Positions 16,228-28,200 of a stretch of 64,000 nt of DNA are shown here, piece after piece. Below the pieces are notes generated by a model that saw nothing but the letters and a program-made list of their open reading frames with translations, was not told the DNA's origin and searched no databases. Positions within the stretch are counted from its first letter, which is position 1; each line of letters opens with the position of its first letter. Origin of the DNA: RUG334 sp045599645 (GTDB lineage Bacteria > Muiribacteriota > Ozemobacteria > Ozemobacterales > Ozemobacteraceae); contig JAZRWI010000089.1 of the NCBI GenBank assembly GCA_045599645.1, forward strand, positions 36,435-100,434, in the 5' to 3' direction. Position numbers and translations under genes: made by a program.

Positions 16228-19200
16228 ATGGATATTTGCAGGCACAAAATGCAGAAAGACAAAAAATATAGAATTAGAGCGGACATTAAGAAAAGAGCAA
16301 TGGCTCTGGCTGTTGCTTTGTCTGTTTTTCTCCAATCCACAACTGTTTCTTTTGCTGCAGCTCCGACTTTTGGTGCCGGTTCAGGCACCAATAGCACTGC
16401 AGCGGGTGTTAACAATACTGCTGACGGTGCAAATAGCACTGCTGTAGGTTTGGGTAACACGGCAAATGGTTCGCATAATGTTGCTGTTGGCTCAACTAAT
16501 AATGCCGATGGAACCTATACCGCTGCACTAGGAACTTATAACAATATTAATGGCTATGAAAGTAACGCAATCGGTGACGACAATAATGTTACTGGTTCCC
16601 ATACAAATGCAATAGGTTCCCGAAACACCACTGATGCTAATAATAGCAATGCTATAGGGTCATACAATAAAGCAATGGCTGAAAATAGCAGTGCTTTTGG
16701 TTACAAGAATACCGCTAATGGTGAAAACAGTGTGGCTTTCGGTTTTGCTAATCTGGCTGAGATTGGTAGTTCTACGGCAATAGGTGTCTCAAATACTGCT
16801 AATGGCGATGAAAGTAGTGCACTAGGTTTTTCCAATATTGCTACGGGTAGTTTAAGTTCTGCTATTGGTGCTGAAAATATTGCTGACGGTAATTACAGTA
16901 GCGCCTTTGGTGGTCATAACAAAGCTAATGGTATTCTAAGTAACGCCTTCGGTTATTTTAACGAAGTAAATGGCTATACTAATGTTGCTATGGGTTCCAA
17001 CAATACTGCTTCAGGTTCCTATGCCAGTGCCATGGGAACATTTAATAAAATCTATTATGGTCATGAAAGCAATGCAATAGGTGATGATAATACTGCCAGT
17101 GGTACTCGTACTAATGCTATCGGTAGTTATAACCAAACTTATGCCAATTATAGTAATGCAATAGGTACTCAGAACAACACAAATGGAGAATATGCCAGTG
17201 CCTTTGGTGCAGAAAATACTGCTGGTGGAGAATACAGCAGTGCTTTGGGTTACCACAATACTGCATCGGGCTATTTTAGTTCTGCTGTGGGTAGCGAAAA
17301 CAAAGCCTATGCCGATTATGGCTCAGCAATAGGTGTTTATAATTATGTAAACCAAGAATCTGCTAGTGCTTTGGGTTACAAAAATACTTCTTCAGGTCTT
17401 GAAAGCAGTGCTATGGGTGCAGAAAATACTGCTTCAGGAGAAACTAGCAGTGCCATTGGGAATAAGAATAGTGCTGAGGGTGTGAATGCAAGTTCTGTTG
17501 GTGTAGAAAATACTGCTGCTGCTTTCAGTAGTGCTGTTGGTTATTTTAACAAGGCTGTAGGTGGAAATAGCTTTGCTTTCGGTGGTTATAACGAAGCCAA
17601 TGGAAATTTTAGCAGTGCTTTTGGTATTGGCAATGATGCTTTTGGCCGCGATAGCACTGCCATGGGCAGTGAGAATGCTGCAACAGGTAATAAGAGTTTG
17701 GCTATTGGGTATGCCAACAATAGAGAGTTTATCCCTATACTTTCCATCTTATCGCCTGTTGATGCCATTGATACAGGTGAAAATAGCACCGCAGTAGGCT
17801 ATGTTAACGTTGCTATCGGCACAAATAGCAGTGCTTTGGGTTATATGAATAGAACCGAAGGTGAAAATAGCACCGCAGTAGGCTATAAGAATTCCTCAGC
17901 CGGTCTAAGAAGTAGTTCTATTGGTTATAATAACGTTGCTAGTGGCACAAACAGTACCGCGGTCGGTTATTCCAACAATGCACATGATTCTATGAGTGCT
18001 GCAATGGGTACGGGCAACGAAGCGATAGGCGAATTTACCAGTGCCATTGGATCTAGCAATTACGTTAAAGGCTATGAAAGTAATGCTATTGGTGATGACA
18101 ATAATGCTTTGGGTATGAATTCGAATGCTGTCGGTAGTCATAACGAAGTTTATGACAATAATAGTAATGCAATAGGTACTGGGAACTATATCGAAGGTGA
18201 AAACAGCAGTGCTTTTGGTACTGAAAACGAAGTAATCCTCTCTAATAGCAGTGCTTTCGGTTTGAGTAACAGTGTTTCAGGGGAAAAGAGCAATGCATTG
18301 GGTTATAAAAATGAGGTTCTTACTAATGATAGCAATGCTATAGGTAGCTTAAATAAATCTAAAGGCGGCCTTAGTAGTGCTATTGGTTATTCTAATGAAG
18401 CTTCTGGCTATATGGGCACCGCTGTCGGTTATGGTAACTCAGCTTTTGCTAATGGAAGCAGCGCTTTGGGTAATGCAAACCAGGCAAACAGCTATGAAAG
18501 CAGTGCCATTGGCGCTAAAAATATAGCAAAAGGACCTCAAAGCAGCGCCTTTGGTGCTTCAAATACTGCATTACTCTCCTACAGCACAGCTTTGGGTTAT
18601 AATAATATTGCTAATGCCGAATACAGTAATGCTTTTGGTAACGTAAATAGAGCTAATAGTGATTATAGCAGCGCGGTAGGTGTTGGCAATATAGCTAATG
18701 GGTATTTCAGCAGTGCCTTTGGGGCCAACAATATTGCAGAAGGGGACTACAGCAATATTTTTGGGATTGATAATGAAGCTTGGGCAGAAAATAGCACCGC
18801 AGTAGGCTATGTTAATGTTACTAGCGGTGCAAATAGCAGTGCTTTTGGTGCAGAGAATGCCGCAGGTGGTGATTACAGCACTGCAGTTGGTTATAAAAAT
18901 GAGGTTACGAATAAGCACAGTATTGCTTTGGGTAGCTTGAATAGTGTTGCAGCTATGCAAAGTAGTGCTATCGGTTATAAAAACGTTGTTTCGGCTTATG
19001 AAGGTACTGCTGTTGGTAATTATAATGAAGCAAGGGACGTTTCAGCTGGTGCTTTTGGTTATTCTAACAAGGCTATAGGTGAAGAAAGCTATGCTTTCGG
19101 TGGTTATAACGAAGCTCATGGAGGTCTTAGCAGTGCTTTTGGCTATACAAATATAGTTAAAGGAGAATCCGGCAGTGCTTTTGGCTATACCAATACAGCT

Positions 19201-22200
19201 AATGGTGACTATAGCAGTGCTTTTGGTTTTTCTAATACTGCTGAAGGAGAATCCGGCAGTGCTTTTGGTAATTCTAATATAGCTAATGCCCTTGAAAGCA
19301 GTGCCTTCGGTTTTAACAATGTTTCTGAAGGAGAATCCGGCAGTGCTTTTGGTAATTCAAATAACGCTTCGGCATTGGGCAGCAGTGCGTTGGGTAATGC
19401 AAATAAGGCTTCTGGTGAGAATAGCAGCGCAGTAGGTACAAACAACGTTTCTATGGGAGTGGAAAGTACTGCTATAGGTAATTTTAACGAATCTAAGGCG
19501 GAAAGCTCCAGTGCCGTTGGTTATGGCAATATTGCTACTGGTTTGAGCACTGTGGCTGTTGGTGCTTACAACGAAGCTATCGGGACTGACAGCATTGCTC
19601 TTGGTAAAGACAATATCAGCTATTTGGAAAATAGTGTCGCTATTGGTTTGTCAAATCAAGCATTTGAGGAAGATTCCAGTGCCGTTGGTGGCTATAATAA
19701 TGCTTTGGGCGATATCAGTAACGCCTTTGGTAATACTAATAATGCCTTAGGCGATTTCAGCCAGGCTTTCGGTGGGTGGAACATAGCTTCAGGCAGCAGC
19801 AGCACTGCTTTTGGTATGAGTAACTATTCTGGTGGCGATTACAGCGTGGCTATGGGCTTCGGCAACAACTCAGCTTACGATGAAGACGATTTTGTTGGTG
19901 GCGTTATAGCTACCTATGCTTCAGGTCATTTAAGCACCGCAGTAGGTATTAACAACGTAGCAACTGGAGCTCGAAGCATAGCTGTTGGTTTCCAGAACTT
20001 CTCAGATGCTGAATCAAGCAGTGCAGTCGGTTATAAAAATACCGTAGCAGGCGATGCTAGTAATGGTTTCGGCAGTTTGAATGAAGTTAGCGGCGACTAC
20101 AGTAGCGCTGTTGGTTATCAGAATGCTCTTAATGGCGCAAACAGCAATGCTTTCGGTCTTACAAATGATTTGACAGGTGAATATAGCAACGCTTTTGGTG
20201 CAAACAATACAGTTAATAACGACTACGCTACTGCTATTGGTACATGGAATGACGCTTCAGGTGAATATAGCAGCGCTGTTGGGTATTCTAATACTGTATC
20301 AGATTCTTATAACAGCGCTTTTGGCTCTAACAATATAGTTTCAGAAAACTATTCCAGCGCTTTTGGTTATCAAAATACTATTTCTGGCGGTTCTAGCAAC
20401 GCTTTGGGTTATAAAAATACAGTAAGTGGTATTTATAGCAATGCCGTAGGTGCTTATGATTATGTTGGCGGGAATTATAGCACAGCTATTGGTTATGGCA
20501 ACAATAGCGAGCTTAATTCATACTGTTTCCCTACTTCTCTTATTGATTCTGGTGACTATAGCAGTGCAATAGGCTTTAATAATATTTCATCCGGTGAATA
20601 CAGCAGTGCTTTTGGTAGTGAAAACAAAGCTACAGATGGTCAAGCCAGTGCTTTTGGGCATGCCAATGAAGCTACTGGTTATGAATCCAGTGCTTTTGGC
20701 GCTTATAATGAGGCTCCAGCCGATTTCGGAAATGCGTATGGTTATTCAAATATAGCTTCGGGTGAAGACAGTAATGCTTTTGGTGATTGTAACGAGGCTT
20801 CTGGCGATTTTAGCAGTGCTTTTGGTTATGATAATAAAGCTATTGAAGAAGGCAGTAATGCTTTCGGTTATGGGAACCAGGCTAATGGAGCTTATAGCAT
20901 TGCTCTGGGTGCAGAAAACCAAGCAAATGCCGATTACAGCGTAGCCATAGGTTATCAGGCGGTTTCAACAGAAGAAAATACCGTTTCCTTTGGTCATAGC
21001 ATAGGTGACGCTAAGCCTTATGGAACCTACAGCGATGAACTTAACAGCAGGCTTGTTCATGTTGCTTCAGGCACAGCGAATACCGATGCGGTAAACTACG
21101 GTCAGGTAAAGAGCGGCTTTGCTTCAGCTACCTATAATGCTTCAACAAAGAAACTGACTCTTAAATCAATTGACGGCACAAGCAGTGAACTGATAATTTC
21201 CAATGACGGTGGAGATCTTGATCTTTCACTTATTAAAAACAGCCTTGGTCTTCTTGATGATAAGCCAAACACCATTAACAGCAGCGGATCTATTGCAATC
21301 GGTTCCGAAAATACTTCCGGGGTTGCCGGTAAGCGTTCAATAGCTATAGGTATTGCCAACTCTTCAACAGGCAGCTATTCTGTTGCTCTTGGTTCCCAAA
21401 ATGATGTCAGCGGTTTGAATGGCACTGTAGTGGGACACGAAAACACTTCTAATGGCGCATACAGCAATGCTTTTGGCTACAACAATACTGCATCAGGCAA
21501 TGAAAGCAATTCCATAGGCTCCAATAATCTTGCTTCAGGAAACCAGAGCAGCGCTTTTGGTTATGAAAATGTTGCTGTTGCCACTTTAAGCAATGCCTTT
21601 GGTTATGACAACTATGTAACAGGCGAAAGCAGCAGCGCTTTTGGCGTCAGCAATACCGCAACAGGCACAAACAGCAGCGCTTTTGGCTACAATAGCCATG
21701 CTGACGGGTATAGAAGCTCTGCTTTGGGGTATAACAACCTTGCTGGTTCAGCAAACACTATAGCTATTGGTAGTTCCAATATTGCCTTTTCAGAAAGCAG
21801 CATTGCCATTGGTGTATCAAATATTGCTTCCGGCGCTTCCAGCATAGCTATTGGCGCCGATAATAAATCTAATGGCGAATCCAGTGTGGCTTTTGGTAGT
21901 GGTAATATTACTAATGCAATCTACAGCGTGGCTTTTGGTGGCTGGAATGTAGCCTCTGGCACATTAAGTTCTGTCTTTGGCGTTGACAACATTACAGAAG
22001 GCCAGCATAGTGTAGCCCTTGGTGTTGGTAATAATGCCAAAGATTACAATTTTGACGATCCGTCTGCTGGTATTGTAACTACCTATTCGTCTGGTGAAAG
22101 AAGTACCGCTGTTGGGGTTAACAACGTAGCTACCGGCACAAGAAGCACTGCTGTCGGTTACCAGAACTTCTCTGATGGCGATTCAAGCACTGCTTTCGGT

Positions 22201-25200
22201 TACCAGAACTATGCACTGGGTAAAAACAGTAGCGCGTCTGGTAATGGTAATATTGCTTCTGGAAGCTACAGTAATGCCTTTGGTTCTAAAAGCAAGACCT
22301 CCGGTAGTTATAGCAGTGCCTTTGGTTATTCTAATGCCGCAACAGGCACAAATGCCAATGCTTTTGGTAGCAATAACAATGTATCAGGAAATCAGAGCAG
22401 CGCTTTTGGTGTCTTTAATGCTGTTACTGCTGGTTCAAGCGGTGCCTTTGGTTTTGATAACAGGGCTTATAGCGACAGAAGTAATGCTTTCGGTTATCAG
22501 AATACCGCTTCTGGTTCTCAAAGCAGCGCTATGGGCTTTAAGAACATAGCTGTTGGTGATAACAGCAGTGTCTTTGGTTTTGAAAACTATGCTACAGGTC
22601 CGAACAGCCTGGCTTTCGGTTATCAGAACCTTACTGATGCTGAAAAGACTTCTGCTTTCGGTTTCCAGAATAGTGCCCTTGGTTCCGGCAGTGTGGCCTT
22701 TGGTCATGCAAATAAATCTATTGGTGAAGACAGTAATGCTGTCGGGTCTGACAATATTGCAACAGGCACTAAGTCTAGTGCTTTTGGTTATTCTAACAAA
22801 TCAGAAGGTAATGACAGCTCAGCCATAGGCTACGACAACTATGCAAAAGCTGAACATAGCAGTGCTTTTGGTAGCGATAACGTTGCAACTGGCACTAAGT
22901 CAAATGCATTTGGTTATAGTAACTATGCTGATGGTGACTATAGCGCTGCTTTTGGTACCGGCAACTATGCCATAGGTAGTAAAACTACTGCTATTGGTCA
23001 TTCCAACATCACTCTCAGTGACTACAGCACTGCTGTTGGTTATAAAAATACTGCTAATGGCACAGACTCAGTTGCAGTTGGCTATAAAAATACTACTAAT
23101 GGCACAGATTCAGTTGCTGTTGGTTACCAGAATACTGCTTCTGAAAGATATGATTCTGCAGTTGGTTATAAGAATACAAGCAGCGGTGCTTACAGCTCTA
23201 CATTTGGTAATGCAAATACAGCCTCTGCCAGAGGCAGTAATGCAATAGGCTATCGTAATATCGCTGAAGGTCAATACAGTAGCGCATTCGGTGCAGAAAG
23301 CCATGCCATAGCCAATGGTAGTCTTGCTCTTGGTTATCAGTCTGTTGCGAAGGATGTTAATACTGTTTCCTTCGGTCATGCAGCCGATGATCTTGATGTT
23401 GACGGCACAGCCTATGGCACTGATAAATACAGCAAGCTTGTTTATGTTGCTTCAGGTTCTGCAAATACCGATGCTGTAAACTACGGCCAGATAAAGAGCG
23501 ACTTTGCATCAGCAACCTATAATGCAGCAAATAATAAGCTCGTTCTGAAATCTGTAGACGGCACTACCAGTGAACTGACCATAACAAGTGATGCTGTAGA
23601 TAATGATTTGTCTTTAATCAAAAATTCCCTCGGCCTGCTTGATGCTTACCCGAATACCATTAACAGCAGCGGCTCTATAGCTATCGGTTCTAGAAATGTT
23701 TCCGGAACATCAGCAGATACTGCAATCGCTATTGGTATTGGTAATAAGGCTAATGCTGATAAAGCTATCGCTCTTGGTTATGAAAACGAAGTCAGTGGTT
23801 CCTCTGGTACTTCATACGGACACAACAATGTTGTTAGCGGCAATAATGGTCTAGCCGTTGGTGATAAGAATCAGGCTAAGAGTGACTATAGTAGTGCTGT
23901 TGGTTATGAAAACATAGCTTCAGGTGCAAACTCCACCGCTTTGGGCAGAACCAGCAAGGCTCTTAGTCAATATGCTACAGCTGTCGGTTATAACAATACC
24001 GCCTCTGGTAATAGCAGTAATGCTGTTGGCAAAGGGAATTCGGCTTCGGCTGACAATTCTAATGCTTTTGGTAACAGTAATACTTCTTCTGGCAACAACA
24101 GTAGTTCATTTGGTAATGACAACTCAGCCTTAGGTTGGGATAGTATCGCTATGGGTAATAAGAACCAGGCTAGAAGTGATTATAGCGTCGCTATTGGTTA
24201 TGAAAACATAGCTTCAGGTGCAAGCTCCACCGCTTTGGGCAGAAGCAGCAAGGCTCTTAATCAATCTGCTACAGCTGTCGGTTACAATAACACTGCTTCT
24301 GGCAATAGCAGCGCAGCTGTTGGTTTTGGCAATCAGGCTCTTGGTTCAAACAGCGGAGCCTTTGGTAGAGGCAATACCGCTTCAGGTTCTTTGGCTAACG
24401 CTTTTGGTTACAATAACTTAGCTTCTGGCTCAGATACTACTGCTTTTGGTAATGGTAATCAGGCTACTGGTGGTGCCAGCAACGCTTTTGGTTATCATAA
24501 CACCGCTTCTGGCAATAGCAGCACAGCAATGGGTTCTGGTAACACTGCTTCAGGCAGTGTCAGCACTGCTGTTGGTTATGGTAATATAGCTTCTAATAGC
24601 TATAGCAGTGCCTTCGGTTATCAAAACAAGGCCTACGGCCAGGGAAGCAGTGCTCTTGGTTATGGCAACCAGGCTCTAGGTACGGATGGTGCCGCTGTTG
24701 GTTTTAATAATATAGCTTCTGGAAGTAATAGTAGTGCTTTTGGCGTTAGCAATATTGCTTCCGGTTCTGGAAATGCTGCTTTCGGTAACAACAACAAAGC
24801 TTTGGGCGGTGGCAGTGATGCTTTGGGCTTGGGCAACACTGCTTCAGGTAACAACAGTAGTGCAATAGGCACTGGTAATACAGCTGCCGGCACATATAGT
24901 GTTGCCATGGGCTATAGTAATACTGTAACAGGTCAGGGCAGCAGTGCTGTTGGTTGGACAAATACTGTATCCGGTCAGGATAGCAATGCCTTCGGTTTCA
25001 GGAATGAAGCTCTGGGCGTAAACAGCAATGCTTATGGTAAGATGAATAAGGCTCTTGGTTCAACAAGCAGTGCATATGGTTATGAAAATACTGCAACAGG
25101 TTCAAACGGTAGCGCTTTTGGTTTTTCAAATGACGCTTTCGGAGCTGGCAGTAATGCTTTCGGTTATGACAATACTGCAACAGGTTCTAATAGCAGTGCC

Positions 25201-28200
25201 TTTGGTTACCAGAACTTCTCTGATGGTAATTACAGCACTGCCCTTGGCTATAAAAACAAGGCTTTAAGTCAGTCCACTACAGCTGTTGGTTATGGCAATA
25301 ATGTTACAGGCAATGAAGGCAGTGCTTTTGGCTATAGCAATACAATTGAAAGTGCTGGTGCCACAGCTGTGGGGCATGTTAACTCTGCCCTTGGAATGGG
25401 TTCTAGTGCTATCGGTAGTGGTAATACCGCTAATACTGCTGGTACCACTGCTGTTGGTCAGAACAATAGTGCTTCTGGTAGTAGTGCAAATGCCATTGGT
25501 AATGCCAATACTACTTCAGGCACTCGCAGCAATGCTTTTGGTAGTGGCAACCTTGCCTCTGGTGAAGGCAGCAACGCTTTCGGTATTGATAATAAGGTCA
25601 CTGGCTCTTATGGCAGTGCTTTTGGTTATAGTAATAAATCCAATTCAAATAGCAGCGCCATCGGTTATTTTAACGAAGCAAACGGTATCTCTGCCAATGC
25701 CTTTGGTTACCAGAACAAGTCTGGTGGATGGTATAGCAGCGCTTTCGGTTTTGCCAACATTGCTTCAGGTGAGAACAGTGTTTCCTTTGGTTATAAGAAT
25801 GATTCTTATGGCAATAACAGTGTGGCTATGGGTTACACTAACTCATCTCTAGCTGCTGATACTGTTGCTGTCGGTTTCTTCAATGAAGCATCAGTAGCCA
25901 GCAGCACGGCAATGGGTCTCAGCAACACCGTAGCTGCTGCCAGCGGCACAGCTGTTGGTATTGGTAATAGAGTAACAGGCGATAATGGCAGCGCATTTGG
26001 TCTGAACAACACTTTATCTGGCAAGGATGGTAGTGTTTTCGGTAAAAACAATACAGCCACAGGCGATTCTGCAACTGTTATCGGTAGTAACAATACCGGA
26101 AACGGCAATAATGGAACCGCTGTTGGGTATGGCAATCTCTCTGATAATATATATGCTAGTGCCATTGGTTCTTGTAATATTGCAGATGGCGAAGAAACCA
26201 GCGCTTATGGTTTCAGTAACCAGGCTAGTGGTGATGGCAGCAATGCTTTCGGTTCCTATAATAGTACAAATGGTTATTATGCCAGTGCCTTTGGTGATTC
26301 GAACGTTTCCAGTGGCGAAGAAAGCAATGCTTTTGGTTCTTACAATAAAGCAAATGTAGATTATAGCAATGCTTTCGGTTATAGAAACATTGCCAGTGGT
26401 GTATATAGCAGTGCAATTGGTAGCCAAAACCAGGCAAAAGGTGATTATAGTCTTGCTCTTGGCTATCAGGCAGTAGCTAATAACGAAAATGAAGTTTCCT
26501 TCGGCCATAGTGCAACAGATCTTGATGTTAGCGGCACAGCCTATGGAAGTGCTAAATATAGCCAACTTACTTATGTTGCTTCGGGTGCAGCAGATACAGA
26601 CGCTGTAAACTACGGCCAGATAAAGGGCGCTTATGCTTCAGCAACCTATAATGCTTCAAGCAAAAAACTGGTTCTTACGTCTGTTGATGGCACAACTAAC
26701 GAACTGATAATTTCTAATGAAAGTGCTGATCTTGACCTTGATTTGATAAAGAACAGCCTCGGCCTGCTCTCTACTAATCCGAATACCATCAACAGCAGTG
26801 GTTCTATTGCTATCGGTTCATTGAATCATTCCGGTACTTCTCCAGATAAGCTTGGAATAGCTATCGGGGTTAGCAACAGTGCAACTGGCAGCGGTTCTGT
26901 GGCTCTTGGTTTCTCAAATTCCAATAATGGATATTATGCCGTAACATTAGGCAACAATAACGAAGTAACTTACTCTTATGATAGTGCTGTCGGCTATCAG
27001 AATAAGGCTTCCAATGCTTATTCAAGTGCTTTTGGTTATAACAACACGGCAAATGGTATTTATAGCAGTGCCTTTGGTGGTAGCAATACCGCTTCTGGTT
27101 ATCAGAGCAGCGCTTTTGGTAGCAGCAATAAAGCTACTGGCCATTACACCAGTGCTATTGGTTATAGGAATACCGCTTCAGGTCCGAATAGTAGTGCTTT
27201 CGGTTTTGACAACACTGCTCATGCTACTTACAGTGTTGCAATTGGTTATACTAATAACGCATGGGATAACGAAAGCAGCGCTTTTGGTTATAAAAACAAT
27301 GCTTATCAACAGGGCGACAATGCTTTCGGTCATAACAATATCGCATCTGGCTCATACAGCAGCGCTTTCGGTTCTGATAACGTTGCAACAGGCTCTCATA
27401 GCAGTGCTTTTGGTTTTGGCAACGTAACCAATGGCAGTCAGAGTTTGGTTGCAGGTTATTCAAATAAAGTCTATGGCGCTAATTCTTCTGCTATTGGTAA
27501 GTCTAATACTGTTATGAAGGATAATTCAGTTGCTTTGGGTTCTGATAACAATGTTTACGGCAATCTAAGCAGTGCCATAGGCTATAAAAATACTGCTTAT
27601 GAAATGTGCAGCAATGCTGTTGGTCAGCTTAATACTGCATCTGGCACCCATGCAAATGCTTTCGGTTCTGATAACGTCGCAACAGGCTCATATAGTAGCG
27701 CCTATGGTTATTATAACTATTCTGACGGCTCAGACAGCAGTGCTTTTGGTTATAACAACTATTCATTGGGCAATAACAGCACAGCTGTTGGTTATAAAAA
27801 CCAGACCTCAGCTCTTGAATCTACTGCTGTTGGCTCGTTAAATAAGGCTAAAGGCTCCTACAGCACTGCAATAGGTGCTCAAAACCAGGCAAATGGAAAT
27901 TACAGCACAGCTATAGGCTATCAGGCTGTTGCAAATGATGACAATACTGTTTCCTTCGGTCATGCAGCTACAGATCTTGATGTTAACGGCACAGCCTATG
28001 GAACAGCCAAGTATAGCAAGCTTACTTATGTTGCTTCAGGCACAGCAGACACTGATGCTGTAAACTTCGGCCAGATAAGAGTTGCTAGAGACGGTAAGTA
28101 TGTTGTAGCAACAGAAACCTTAAGCAATAATGTTCTTTCTCTTGATAATGCTATTAATGGAATGAGCACTTACGTAACAGCTACCGGTCTTAATGCTGAC